64,000 nucleotides of DNA, from contig NZ_JAMRXH010000013.1 in NCBI RefSeq assembly GCF_023740735.1, positions 157,947-221,946 of the forward strand. Reading direction: 5' to 3'. Of the stretch, positions 1 through 8,171 are shown one piece after another (positions within the stretch are counted from its first letter, which is position 1; every line of letters starts with the position of its first letter). Source of the DNA: Nocardia sp. CDC159 (GTDB taxonomy: Bacteria > Actinomycetota > Actinomycetes > Mycobacteriales > Mycobacteriaceae). The notes beneath the pieces were generated by a model. It saw nothing but the letters and a program-made list of their open reading frames with translations, was not told the DNA's origin and ran no database searches. The position numbers and the translations under genes were made by a program.

Positions 1-1335
1 GGTGTAGACGTCCTGTGCCACCACGAGTTCGGCCGCCTCCAGCCCGGCGATCACCGTCTTGCGATTGGCCACCGACGCAACGGGATTGGAGCAGATGATC
101 CAGCACGCCTTGATCCGCCCGTCGGCCAGGCCGCGGAACATCTCGATCGTGCCCGGCCCGGCCGCGTCCCGGATGGTTCCCGGCGCCAGTCCCCAGGCCG
201 TCTCGACGAAGGTGCGGTCGGCCTCGGACAGCACGCTGCGCTGTCCGGGCAGCCCCGGACCCATATAGCCCATCTCGCGTCCGCCCATGGCATTGGGCTG
301 TCCGGTCAGCGAGAACGGACCGCTGCCCCGCCGGCAGATGGCCCCGGTGGCCAGGTGCAGATTGCAGATCGCATTGGTGTTCCAGGTGCCGTGAGTGGAC
401 TGGTTGAGGCCCATCGTCCACAGCGACATCCATTCACCCGCCTCGCCGATCCACCGTGCGGCCGTGCGGATGTCGTCGGCGGCCAGTCCGGTGAGCTCGG
501 CGACCCGGTCCGGGGGATAGTCGGCCAGGAACTCCGGCATCGCCTCCCAGCCCTCGGTGTGCGCGGCGATGAAATCCTCATCGATATCACCGTTCTCGAC
601 GAGCAGATGCAGCAGGCCGTTCAGCAGTGCCAGGTCGGTGCCGGGACGGATCTGCAGGAAAAGGTCCGCGTGCGTGGCGGTTTCGGTGCGCCGCGGATCC
701 ACGACGATCAGCCGCGCGCCCGCCTTGAGCCGATCGGCCATGCGTAGGTAGAGGATCGGGTGACAGTCGGCCATATTCGCGCCGATCACGAAGAACAGAT
801 CGGCGTGGTCGATGTCGTCGTAGGAGCCGGGCGGGCCGTCGGCGCCGAGCGATTGCTTGTAGCCGGTCCCCGCGCTGGCCATGCACAGCCGCGAATTGGC
901 CTCGATGTGAACGGTGCGCAGATACCCCTTGGCCAGCTTGGTGGCCAGGTACTGCGCCTCCAGCGACATCTGCCCGGAGACGTAGAGCGCGATCGCGTCG
1001 GGCCCGTGTCGCTCCAGGATCTCGCGCAGCCGAGCGGCGGCCTCGCCCACCGCGTCGTCGACCGCGACCGGCACCGGCGGCTGGCCGCGCTCGGGGCGGC
1101 GCAGGGCGGTGGTCATGCGGCCGGGGGCGGCCATGAGGTCGGCGTGCGTGGCGCCCTTGGTGCACAGCCGACCGGCATTGACCGGATGCAGTTTGTCGCC
1201 CCGGACCTTGGCGATGACCGGCACACCCCGTTCGCCGGGCCTGGTCTCGACGATCATTCCGCAGCCGACACCGCAGTAGGAGCACGTGGTGGCCGTGGTG
1301 GCCGGTGCGCGGCTGGGTACTGCATCCGACGACAT
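1..1335 (-). CDS. narB: Assimilatory nitrate reductase, catalytic subunit (partial, C-terminus off the window)
   Basis: Reading leftward from the ATG at 1335 gives 445 residues of a molybdopterin oxidoreductase with no stop before the window edge. The N-terminus has the 4Fe-4S ligands C18, C21, C25 and C58 (CSYCGVGC and RLCTKG). The motif SRLCMAS supplies the molybdenum-ligand cysteine at about residue 151. The lack of a signal peptide and the close match to the NasA/NarB/NapA branch point to a cytoplasmic assimilatory nitrate reductase using bis-MGD. It is a host chromosomal gene, oriented away from the prophage. NapA-type or formate dehydrogenase-type relatives cannot be excluded without the C-terminus. 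Confidence 0.88.
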   Translation of the reverse strand, partial: MSSDAVPSRAPATTATTCSYCGVGCGMIVETRPGERGVPVIAKVRGDKLHPVNAGRLCTKGATHADLMAAPGRMTTALRRPERGQPPVPVAVDDAVGEAAARLREILERHGPDAIALYVSGQMSLEAQYLATKLAKGYLRTVHIEANSRLCMASAGTGYKQSLGADGPPGSYDDIDHADLFFVIGANMADCHPILYLRMADRLKAGARLIVVDPRRTETATHADLFLQIRPGTDLALLNGLLHLLVENGDIDEDFIAAHTEGWEAMPEFLADYPPDRVAELTGLAADDIRTAARWIGEAGEWMSLWTMGLNQSTHGTWNTNAICNLHLATGAICRRGSGPFSLTGQPNAMGGREMGYMGPGLPGQRSVLSEADRTFVETAWGLAPGTIRDAAGPGTIEMFRGLADGRIKACWIICSNPVASVANRKTVIAGLEAAELVVAQDVYT

Positions 1336-1488
1336 AGGCCGATCATCTCCACCCGCGATTGCGCCGGATTTACCGAACGTTATCGCCAGGTGACGAAGCC
1401 CCACACAGCCGAATTTCGGGCCTGTGAGGAGTGACCGATATCACCGCGAAGTCCCTGCCGCCCGGCCGTGGCCGGTGCCGACGGTACG

Positions 1489-2193
1489 TTACCCCAGCTT
1501 GTAGCCCCGGTGCAGGGCGACGATTCCGCCGGTCAGATTGCGCCATTTCACCGTCGACCACCCGGCGTCGGCGATGCGCAGCGCCAGCTGCGGCTGATTG
1601 GGCCACGCCCGGATGGACTCGGCCAGGTAGACGTAGGCGTCCGGATTGCTGCTCACCGCGCGCGCCACCCGCGGCAGCGCCTTCATCAGGTACTCCATGT
1701 AGACGCGGCGGAACGGGCCGAACGTGGGGGTGGAGAATTCGGCGACCACCAGCCGCCCGCCGGGTTTGGTCACCCGCAGCATCTCCCGCAGCGCCGCGTC
1801 CGGGTCGGAGATGTTGCGCAGTCCGTACGAGATGGCGACCGCGTCGAACGCCTCGTCGGCGAACGGCAGGGCGGTGGCATCGGCGGCGACCATCGGCACC
1901 TCGCGGAACCGCCCGGCCGCCAGCATGCCCTGGGAGAAGTCGGCGGCCAGGCACCAGGCCCCGGATTTCGCGAATTCGGCCGTCGAGACCCCGGTCCCCG
2001 CGGCGAGGTCGAGCACCCGCTCGCCGGGCCGCAGCGCCAGCGCCTTACGGGTGGCCCAGCGCCAGTATCGGTCCTGTCCGCCGGTGAGCACGGTGTTGGT
2101 GAGGTCGTACCGCTTGGCCACCCCGTCGAACATCGACGCGACCTCGTGCGGTTGCTTGTCCAACGAGGCCCGAAACGACTCTGTCTTCGCCAC
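1489..2193 (-). CDS. menG: Demethylmenaquinone methyltransferase
   Basis: The 234-residue product is a full-length MenG/UbiE-family SAM-dependent methyltransferase, which makes menaquinone from demethylmenaquinone. The SAM-binding glycine loop VLDLAAGTG lies at about residues 60-68. The family signatures VASMFDGVAKRYD near the N-terminus and the SYGLRN region in the middle are both clear. Host gene. It lies 10 bp downstream of the erm fragment on the same strand, so erm read-through would normally feed it; the prophage now separates it from any erm promoter. Confidence 0.93.
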   Translation of the reverse strand: MAKTESFRASLDKQPHEVASMFDGVAKRYDLTNTVLTGGQDRYWRWATRKALALRPGERVLDLAAGTGVSTAEFAKSGAWCLAADFSQGMLAAGRFREVPMVAADATALPFADEAFDAVAISYGLRNISDPDAALREMLRVTKPGGRLVVAEFSTPTFGPFRRVYMEYLMKALPRVARAVSSNPDAYVYLAESIRAWPNQPQLALRIADAGWSTVKWRNLTGGIVALHRGYKLG

Positions 2194-2203
2194 GACTGCG
2201 ACC

Positions 2204-2652
2204 CTACCTGGCCAAATATCGGAACAGGATCACCCAGGCGTCCGGCGGGACATAGCCCACGGGCACCCCTTCCGGTATTCCCGCTGCCGCACAAGCCCTT
2301 CGGACCGCCTTGGCGGGAAAGCGGCGGCGCAGCGAGGCCGTCAGGCAGCCGCCCGTGCCGGCGAAGCCGATCTCCACCAGCGCGCGGTAATCGGCCCGTG
2401 TGGCGCCGGGCAGCAGCGGCGTCGCGCGGCGCTCGAGGTGCAGCACGGCCGCATCGACGCGCGGGACCGGATGAAAGCTCGTGCGGGCGATCTTCGGCCC
2501 CAGGCGCAGTGCGGTCCACGGCCACTCGCCGACGGTGAGCTTGGACCAGCGTCCGTAGTCGCCGGAATGCTTGCGGGCGAATTCCAGCTGGGTCACCAGG
2601 GTGGCCGAGGTCAGTCCGGGGGCGGCCAGGCACCAGCGCACGATGTCGGTGG
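2204..2652 (-). pseudogene. erm: 3' part of an Erm-type 23S rRNA (adenine) N6-methyltransferase gene, split by the prophage
   Basis: The minus frame reads in from attL as TTDIVRWCLAAPGL and continues about 150 residues to a TAG at 2204. It shows the C-terminal half of Erm/KsgA-family enzymes: LVTQLEFARKHSG, then HPVPRVDAAVLHLERR, then a helical tail. The SAM-binding N-terminal half is missing because phage DNA starts at 2649, inside the coding sequence. Erm enzymes methylate A2058 and give macrolide-lincosamide-streptogramin B resistance. The missing 5' half should lie beyond the second phage copy, outside the window. Family assignment is firm; which Erm class is not determinable from this half. 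Confidence 0.85.
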
Positions 2653-2680
2653 TTATTTGTCAATAGCCGGTATATTGGTT
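2625..2680. other. attL, host-phage junction
   Basis: Sequence identity with the phage-phage junction at 63874 starts exactly at G2649 and runs rightward; to the left the DNA reads as the host erm gene. The crossover therefore lies in or just after GTGGT at 2649-2653. This matches the centre of symmetry of the putative attP, which maps to base 2653. The right side is the P' arm, which also contains the integrase start. Confidence 0.8.
2671..2676 (+). promoter_or_regulatory. Putative -10 box for a leaderless integrase transcript
   Basis: TATATT lies six bases before the integrase GTG at 2683, and there is no Shine-Dalgarno sequence. A transcript from this box would start at or next to the start codon. 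The matching -35 position (about 2648-2653) falls on the recombination core, so its bases differ between attL (GGTGGT) and attP (TGTGGT). This is an inference from spacing only. Confidence 0.4.
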
Positions 2681-2682
2681 GC

Positions 2683-4161
2683 GTGACGGAGAACACCCGT
2701 GCGGCCCGACGTGAACGCCTCGATATCGCTGCTCAGCTGCGATGGGTCATCTACGCCCGCAAGTCCGGGCCCGGCGACAAATCGCCTGCTGACCAGGAGA
2801 AGGCGGGCCGTCGCGATATCGAGAGCATCGGCGGGGTCGTGGTGGAGGTGTTCAAGGACAACCTCTCGGCGTCGCGGTATCGGCGCGTTCAGGAGCGCAA
2901 GGGTTTCGTGGCGATGAGGAAGTTCATTCAGGCCGGGCATGCCGACGGGTTGTGGACGTTCGCGCACAACCGCGGCCACCGCGACCTCGACGACTACGTG
3001 CACCTGCGGCGCATGTGCATCGAGAGCAGAATTCCGTGGCGCTACAGCGGGCGCACCTATGAGCTGTGGAGGGCCGTGGATCGCCGCGCCGCGAACGCGG
3101 ACGCGGTGAGAGCCGAAGAGCAGTCCGACGACATCTCCGAAGCGGTGAAGCGGGGCATCGACGAAGCGGTGACCGCGGGCGAGCCGCACGGCAAGGTTCT
3201 GAAGGGCTACCGGATCGTTCGAGACCCGAACTCAGGCAAGCCGATTCGCCGCGAGCCGATCCCGGAGCAGGCGGCGGTAATCCGCGAGGCGGCGCGGAGG
3301 GTGCTGCCGCCGCGGCTGGAGAAGCTGCAGCGGGTGAGCCGTGACCTGACACCGGCATGGGAGAAGGCTGGCGGGAAAGGCGCTTTCGACCTGAAGGCGC
3401 TCCGTAAGATTCTGACCAACCCGAGCTATGCCGGCCTGCGGACCCACAAGGGCCAAGTTGTGCGCGTCGGGACGTGGGAAGGCATTCTCACCGTCGACGA
3501 GCACGAGCGTCTGGTCGCGCTGCTGGACGATCCGTCCCGGCGCACGCACCGCGGCAACGAACCGGTCCACCTCGTCTCCTACATCGCGACGTGCACGCAA
3601 TGTAAGGAAGTGGTGCACGGGCGGACGCCGACGAGGAGCCGCCGCGGCTACCCGTTCTACACCTGCGAGGCCGGGTGCGTGGGTCGGGGCATCGCGAAGG
3701 TCGACGCGCATGTCGAGGAGGTGCTGTTGCGGCTGCTCGAGCATCCGGACACGATGGCGAAGCTGATGGCCGAGGACGCCGAGGGCAAGGCATCGGTCGA
3801 CGAGCAGCTGGCGCATATCGAGCGGTTGCGCAACAACATCCGAGTGTTTGTGAAGCAGGCCGCGCGGACTGGGCTGACCGCTGCGGAGGTCGACGAGTAC
3901 GTGAGCGAGGTGAAGACGCAGATCCGCGAAGCGGAGGAGCGGATGAAGGCCTCGATCGGTGATCCGGTGTTGGCTGGGATCGTCGGGCCGGACGTGCGCC
4001 GGGCGTGGGCCGGCTATGACATGGTGCAGAAGCGTGACGTGATTCGGCGAGCGATGAAAATCGAGATCCGGCCAGTCGAACATCGCGGCCGATACAGCGA
4101 GGTGGGGGTAGAGATCTATCCGTTGCGTGGGTTGGCCGCCGTGCCGATGGAAATCAATTGA
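2683..4161 (+). CDS. int: Large serine integrase
   Basis: The 492-residue product has a resolvase catalytic domain at about residues 18-155 with the nucleophile S28 in VIYARKSGPGD, then DNLSASRY and a conserved arginine region. A recombinase domain follows (about 165-300), then a zinc beta-ribbon with CTQCKE and CEAGC (about 305-335), and a coiled-coil arm (about 370-430). This is the standard layout of phage large serine integrases, which join attP and attB and need a directionality factor to excise. It sits 30 bp from attL and reads into the prophage. The GTG start is chosen because homology begins at once and no better start exists. No directionality factor is recognisable. Confidence 0.95.
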   Translation: MTENTRAARRERLDIAAQLRWVIYARKSGPGDKSPADQEKAGRRDIESIGGVVVEVFKDNLSASRYRRVQERKGFVAMRKFIQAGHADGLWTFAHNRGHRDLDDYVHLRRMCIESRIPWRYSGRTYELWRAVDRRAANADAVRAEEQSDDISEAVKRGIDEAVTAGEPHGKVLKGYRIVRDPNSGKPIRREPIPEQAAVIREAARRVLPPRLEKLQRVSRDLTPAWEKAGGKGAFDLKALRKILTNPSYAGLRTHKGQVVRVGTWEGILTVDEHERLVALLDDPSRRTHRGNEPVHLVSYIATCTQCKEVVHGRTPTRSRRGYPFYTCEAGCVGRGIAKVDAHVEEVLLRLLEHPDTMAKLMAEDAEGKASVDEQLAHIERLRNNIRVFVKQAARTGLTAAEVDEYVSEVKTQIREAEERMKASIGDPVLAGIVGPDVRRAWAGYDMVQKRDVIRRAMKIEIRPVEHRGRYSEVGVEIYPLRGLAAVPMEIN

Positions 4162-4754
4162 TCGGCGCGGCGAACACTGTTGTGTAGCAGAGATATTGGG
4201 GGCAAGTCCCTTTCGCGCAGAGGTAGCCCAAGGGTGTCTATCGGATTGTTTCCGTCCGGTGTTAGCTGGCAAGGAAAACCGGAGCGTTTCCCTGCAAAAC
4301 CCTTGTGCGCTGGTGGAATCGGGATACGATCTAGCCGGGATGACTCAGTTGAGCCATCGGCGGGGGTCGGGGAGAAGTAGCGGAAGGTTTGACGATGACG
4401 TCATTCACACGAGATGGGGTGGGACTCGCGTGATCGGACCTGCCCTGGCAGCACTAGGGATCGCGATCACGGCGCCGCGCGGTGAGATCACGACCGCTGG
4501 TGAGACGATCGAGATCGGAACTGTGATCTGGCGCCACGACGGCGTTACCGTTATTCCGCGTCGGGGCATCACCCATCGGATGGCTCGGTGCTTGCAACAG
4601 GCCGCCGAAGACGCCTGGTTTCATGGACCACAACCTGGTTGGGCACCCTGCCGTATAGGGATGGTTGGTTGTGTTCGAATCCGGGCGTCGATCATCAACT
4701 GGCTGAAGCAATGTGGGCGTTCTAGAGAACGCATGGACATTGTGGGGGCGACGC
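4162..4754. other. 593-bp stretch between integrase and repressor, no convincing gene
   Basis: The region is less GC-rich than its neighbours. One plus-strand frame is open from ATG 4340 or GTG 4430 to 4990 and has coding-like third positions up to about 4640, but it then runs antisense across the repressor gene. Its product has no recognisable motif. It may be a decayed small gene or a phage-encoded RNA region. I do not call a CDS. Confidence 0.4.
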
Positions 4755-5288
4755 TCAGTCCGGCCTGTCCGGAGCGTTCTGCTGTTCCAGTTCGGCGAGC
4801 ATTTCCGGGGTCAGCTCCGCCAGCTGCTCCGGGGAAGGCGTTCCCCAGATGTAATCGGCGCTCCCGTTCTTGGTGGCTGGCCGGGCAGCATCGTCGGCGG
4901 CGGCCACGGCCGCCTCTTCGGCTCGATGCTCGAGTTGCTCGGCCTCGATCAGGGCGCGGAGCACTTCGATCGCGACGCGCCGCCGCTTAGGGGAGAGTTG
5001 ATCTACCCCTTCGGGCAACTCGTCCTTGAACGGGGCGGCCGGTGAGGGGCGGCCAGCGGCTTCGAAGGCTACTCGTTGGGGTACCTCGGCGAGGAAGGCG
5101 ATCGCGCGAATGGTGGCGTCGGAGGGGCGCGATTTGTACTTTCCGCTGAGGATCAGGGAAGCGGTTCCTCGGTTGAGGCGCATATCCGTACCGGCCGATC
5201 GCGCGGCGTCCTCGACACGCTTCTCCATCGCGCGGGTGGATAACCCGCGATCGGCCACGCCTTGCAGCAGTTCCCGCAACGTCGTCAC
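4755..5288 (-). CDS. HTH (XRE-like) protein, probable immunity repressor
   Basis: The 177-residue product has an N-terminal helix-turn-helix region at about residues 8-75, in which RGTASLILSGKYKSRPSDATIRAIAFLAEV is the recognition part, and an acidic, alanine-rich C-terminal tail. It is the only leftward gene between the integrase and the rightward early operon. It diverges from another HTH gene across a region with repeated TGACA boxes, the usual layout of a repressor/Cro pair. The start is GTG 5288, with a weak purine run GGGAGAG upstream. Repressor function is inferred from position. Confidence 0.7.
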   Translation of the reverse strand: MTTLRELLQGVADRGLSTRAMEKRVEDAARSAGTDMRLNRGTASLILSGKYKSRPSDATIRAIAFLAEVPQRVAFEAAGRPSPAAPFKDELPEGVDQLSPKRRRVAIEVLRALIEAEQLEHRAEEAAVAAADDAARPATKNGSADYIWGTPSPEQLAELTPEMLAELEQQNAPDRPD

Positions 5289-5386
5289 GAATCTAACTCT
5301 CCCGGTACGTGCATTGCTGCGCTAGGACGCGCCCGTAGGGGTGTTGGCAACCATCCGCATGATGATGGCACATCTAGCTGCACGAA

Positions 5387-5440
5387 TGACAGTTGACAGT
5401 CTATCAACGATTGCTTAGTGTCATAATTGACAATTGACAC
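5387..5440. promoter_or_regulatory. Operator-like TGACA repeats and early promoter in the immunity region
   Basis: TGACA occurs at 5387, 5394, 5428 and 5435 on the plus strand, as two pairs each spaced 7 bp and lying 41 bp apart, with one inverted copy TGTCA at 5419. TGTCA-TAAT-TGACA (5419-5432) is a perfect dyad. TTGACA at 5393-5398 followed after 17 bp by TAGTGT (5416-5421) is a plausible rightward promoter. The cluster sits between the divergent HTH genes and would suit repressor binding. Confidence 0.6.
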
Positions 5441-5460
5441 CCTGGCAACCTGAGGTGATC

Positions 5461-5757
5461 ATGGCAGCGCGAAAGTATTCATCTCGACGTCGAAAGGACT
5501 GTTGGATGCAAGTCCGAGACCCGGCCGTGCTGCGCCGCTGGCGGAAGCAGCGCCGCTACACCCAGCGCGAGCTCGGCATGCTCGTCAAGCGATCGCACAC
5601 CACCATCCACGCCCTGGAAACAGGGAAGCTGCGCACGTTGAGTGAGGATCTCGCGATCTCTCTCGCGTCACGGCTCGAGGTGCCATGGGAGGACCTGTTC
5701 GTCGAGCGCGGCGCTTTCGGTGTATCCGAGCTGTCAACTGCTGTGCAAATCGCATGA
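5461..5757 (+). CDS. Small HTH (XRE) regulator, Cro- or excisionase-like position
   Basis: The 98-residue product has a clear XRE fold: LRRWRKQRRYTQRELGMLVKRSHTTIHALETGKLRT, then LASRLEVPWEDLF. The start ATG 5461 follows GAGGTG closely; ATG 5506, preceded by AAGGA, would remove a basic extension and is a possible alternative. It is the first gene of the rightward early operon and diverges from the repressor-like gene. A Cro-like role is inferred from position. Confidence 0.75.
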   Translation: MAARKYSSRRRKDCWMQVRDPAVLRRWRKQRRYTQRELGMLVKRSHTTIHALETGKLRTLSEDLAISLASRLEVPWEDLFVERGAFGVSELSTAVQIA

Positions 5758-5981
5758 CGAACGGCCGAGTCATGAAAGAGCCCGCACCCCGTACGCCTAA
5801 GCGCCCTTCCGGCGGCTCGAGCCCCAGCCGAGTAACCCCGGACGAGGCTTGGATCCAGCGTCAACTCGCACGATTTCAGCCCAGCGACCTCGACGGTGCC
5901 GTCGCGCTGATCCGCTCCTATCGACTCCAGGCGCGCGACGATGCGGCGTGTCACCAGGCCGAGGGGAGGGCGGTATCGTGA
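5754..5981 (+). CDS. Small hypothetical phage protein
   Basis: A 75-residue product that starts in an ATGA overlap with the previous stop; ATG 5772 is a second possible start. The basic, proline-rich N-terminus is followed by a helical segment (DEAWIQRQLARFQPSDLDGAVALIRSY region). No family recognised. The stop-start overlap indicates translational coupling in the early operon. Confidence 0.6.
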   Translation: MTNGRVMKEPAPRTPKRPSGGSSPSRVTPDEAWIQRQLARFQPSDLDGAVALIRSYRLQARDDAACHQAEGRAVS

Positions 5982-6136
5982 CCCGCTGGATTTCCCTGTT
6001 TGGCGCCGTGGCGGTGAGCGTGCTGGCCGCGTGGTTCGCCGCGCTGTTCGCCACGGCCGCACGCGATTTGCGTGACGAGACCCAGGTCATCGCCGCCCGG
6101 GCCCGTCGGGCACAGCTCACCCGTGAGGATTTGTGA
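5978..6136 (+). CDS. Small single-pass membrane protein
   Basis: The 52-residue product starts at a GTG that overlaps the previous stop (GTGA). It has one N-terminal membrane segment (WISLFGAVAVSVLAAWFAAL) and a charged cytoplasmic helix. First of three consecutive small membrane proteins. Function unknown; superinfection control is a common role for such early phage proteins, but nothing in the sequence shows it. Confidence 0.6.
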   Translation: MTRWISLFGAVAVSVLAAWFAALFATAARDLRDETQVIAARARRAQLTREDL

Positions 6137-6720
6137 TGGCCACCGCACTGGCCTGGATATTGACCGGGATCTGGGTGGGCTGCGCCGTAGTCGCGCCTTG
6201 GGCCGCGTGCGTCGCGGCCACCCACCGAAACGAGGCGCGCGAGCTGGCTCACCGCACCGCCAGGCACAACGCCGAGGTGCGTAGAAATCTGGCCGAGATA
6301 CGCGTTCTGGCGCGTGAGATGCGTTGCCTGGCAGCTGAATGCGGAACACTGATCGGCTCGGCGGGCCAACCGCCGTCGCGAACGCGCACGTTCGCGTCCG
6401 ATACCGGGCTCGTACGTCCCCAGGCTAGCGGGGCCGATGCCTTCGCTGGTACCGCGGCCGTCACCGCCGCGCGGAATGCGGCGAAGCCCGGGCGGCATCG
6501 CCGGGCCGAGTCAGAGACCACGGTCGTTCGACCGGCGCAGTGCGCTGTCGTGCGCCCTCCCTCCGATTCGCATGCCACCGACCCTGACGGGATCTCCGTG
6601 GTCGAGCCGAAGACCGGCCACCCCTCGGACACGTTGTGCGCGGGGAGCGGCTCGGGCAGCGGTGGCGGCGGGTCCGACCTCGCCGGTGGTGACTGCGGCG
6701 GACCCGGCGGGGGTGACTGA
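6136..6720 (+). CDS. Membrane-anchored hypothetical protein with low-complexity tail
   Basis: The 194-residue product has a membrane segment at residues 4-27, a positively charged coiled-coil-like helix (about 30-75) and a long disordered tail ending in a glycine/serine-rich run and cysteines. The start is ATG 6136; a GTG lies directly upstream. It overlaps both neighbours by stop-start codons. No family recognised. Confidence 0.6.
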   Translation: MATALAWILTGIWVGCAVVAPWAACVAATHRNEARELAHRTARHNAEVRRNLAEIRVLAREMRCLAAECGTLIGSAGQPPSRTRTFASDTGLVRPQASGADAFAGTAAVTAARNAAKPGRHRRAESETTVVRPAQCAVVRPPSDSHATDPDGISVVEPKTGHPSDTLCAGSGSGSGGGGSDLAGGDCGGPGGGD

Positions 6721-7178
6721 TGTTGACTCCGAATCGTCTGTGCAGCAGCAGCCTTGCCCTCCTTGTCGGCGCATGGGTCCTGTACGGCACGGGCGTCATC
6801 GTCTCCGATCTGTTCCTCGGTACCGCGGCGGTCGCGTTGACCGTGGGCGCCGTTGGCACCGAGTGGGCGCTGCTGGTCTGGCTGCAAGCGCGCCGGAAGC
6901 TGGCTCGCCGATACCGGAACGGCCCGTACCTGGTCCCCATCCCTGAATCCCCTTCCTCGCGAACCCTGCTCGCGCGGAAGGCCCGGCCGGTCGCCGACGC
7001 ACTCCCGCCCGCCGCGGCGACCGGCCACCCCCGCACCCCCGCACACGCGGGCGGCGGACCCCGCGGGTACATCCGGGTCCGGCCGAAACCTCGGCGCGTC
7101 CCGTCCCCGCAGGGCTACCACGGCGCCGGGGAGCGGCCCTCCGGATTCGCTCCCCGGCCGCTGCGGAGGACGCGATGA
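6720..7178 (+). CDS. Two-pass membrane protein, hypothetical
   Basis: The 152-residue product has two hydrophobic helices in the first 60 residues, then a basic stretch and a proline-rich tail. It starts in a TGATG overlap with the preceding gene. With its two upstream neighbours it forms a block of three small membrane proteins early in the operon. Function unknown. Confidence 0.6.
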   Translation: MLTPNRLCSSSLALLVGAWVLYGTGVIVSDLFLGTAAVALTVGAVGTEWALLVWLQARRKLARRYRNGPYLVPIPESPSSRTLLARKARPVADALPPAAATGHPRTPAHAGGGPRGYIRVRPKPRRVPSPQGYHGAGERPSGFAPRPLRRTR

Positions 7179-7402
7179 CCTCGGTCCTGCCTTCGGTGCC
7201 CATGCCGCCTCGGGGCGTGCGAATCCTGCGCGGTGACACCGCGATTCCGGTTGAGGTCGTGTATGTGGGCCTGCGCGAGGACGGCCAGCATGTGTGGGCT
7301 GGCACGATCCCGTCTTTCCTCGACACCGACCAGGTCGACTGGGACTGGCTCCCATCGCGCACCTGCCTGGAGTTCGACGTGGGAGGTGATGACCGTGCGT
7401 GA
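7175..7402 (+). CDS. Small hypothetical phage protein
   Basis: A 75-residue soluble product with a predicted small beta fold (GVRILRGDTAIPVEVVYVGLRED). It overlaps the previous gene by ATGA. No family recognised, but the codon use and coupling support a real gene. Confidence 0.6.
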   Translation: MTSVLPSVPMPPRGVRILRGDTAIPVEVVYVGLREDGQHVWAGTIPSFLDTDQVDWDWLPSRTCLEFDVGGDDRA

Positions 7403-7487
7403 GCTGCTGGAAATGTGGGGACTGCTGCGCCCCGCCCCGCTGGTGGTGGCCGTGTTCGACGCGCCGACGCTGCACTGGCTGCCCTAA
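7389..7487 (+). CDS. Very small hypothetical protein
   Basis: A 32-residue product (start MTVRELLEMWGLL) begins at ATG 7389 behind a good GGGAGG ribosome site and overlaps the end of the previous gene. It ends just before a hairpin-bearing gap. It is short enough that a regulatory leader or chance ORF cannot be excluded. Confidence 0.4.
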   Translation: MTVRELLEMWGLLRPAPLVVAVFDAPTLHWLP

Positions 7488-7535
7488 CCCTGAGTCGCCC
7501 TCGGCACCGGCGACATTCCCGGCGTTCCGAGGTGC

Positions 7536-7586
7536 GCGCGGCCCGCGGCCAACCCCTCACGGTGCACCACCGGCTGCGGGCCGCGC
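7536..7586 (+). terminator. Strong 15-bp hairpin in the early operon
   Basis: Left arm 7536-7550 (GCGCGGCCCGCGGCC) pairs with 7572-7586 over 15 positions with one G-U pair and a 21-base loop. There is only a short T run after it (TTTCC). It sits in the only sizeable gap of the early operon and could attenuate or process the transcript. Confidence 0.55.
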
Positions 7587-7691
7587 TTTCCAACCCTGCA
7601 AACACGTGTCCGGTCGCCGCGAACCTCCCACGCGGCGACCGGCCGGACCCGACACATGACCTTCGATCCAGACAAGGAGCCTACCCGACCC

Positions 7692-8171
7692 ATGATCGGA
7701 ACCACGGAACTGCGGGCGCTCGCCGCGACCGCCCGCACCTACGGCGACGCGGAGTTCGCCGACCTCGCCGACACGCTCGCCGCCCGCCGCGAACACGACT
7801 ACGACGAGCGGCACCTGGCGCCGCTGGTGCACGCGCTGCACCCACAAGCACCCGAGGACGGAACCTTCGCATCACTGCCGCCGCTGGTGCGCGAGCGGCT
7901 GACCGAGCTCGCGACGGCGATCCGCGTCCGTCTCGAGGAACACGGCTGGGCGCGACCAGCGGAACCCGGCCGCCGCTGGAAATACGCGGCCAGCATTCCG
8001 GAGGGCGTGCGATTCCGGCCCATCGGCGACCACGAGAACCAGTGGGTGCGTGCCGATCGGTACGCGCTACCCGCGCCTACGGTCGGGGAGGCCGAAGTCG
8101 CCGACGCGGCGTTCATCGCCGCCACACTGGACGACGAGTACAGCGACGGTTACATCGAGGTGCTCGCATGA
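7692..8171 (+). CDS. Hypothetical protein, tandem paralog family member 1
   Basis: The 159-residue product has an N-terminal helical segment, then a W-R-R-W core (GRRWKYAASIPEGVRFRPIGD) and a C-terminal GYIEV. ATG 7692 follows AAGGAG (7674-7679) by a rather long 12 bases; ATG 7656 in frame is the alternative. The next gene and the one at 8907 share the core RRW...IP...FR motif, so three related genes lie within 1.6 kb. Function unknown. Confidence 0.65.
   Translation: MIGTTELRALAATARTYGDAEFADLADTLAARREHDYDERHLAPLVHALHPQAPEDGTFASLPPLVRERLTELATAIRVRLEEHGWARPAEPGRRWKYAASIPEGVRFRPIGDHENQWVRADRYALPAPTVGEAEVADAAFIAATLDDEYSDGYIEVLA

Noticed and set aside
4674..4700. GTTCGAATC, tRNA T-loop-like sequence
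   Set aside because: The bases on each side do not pair as a T stem and no acceptor or anticodon arm fits.
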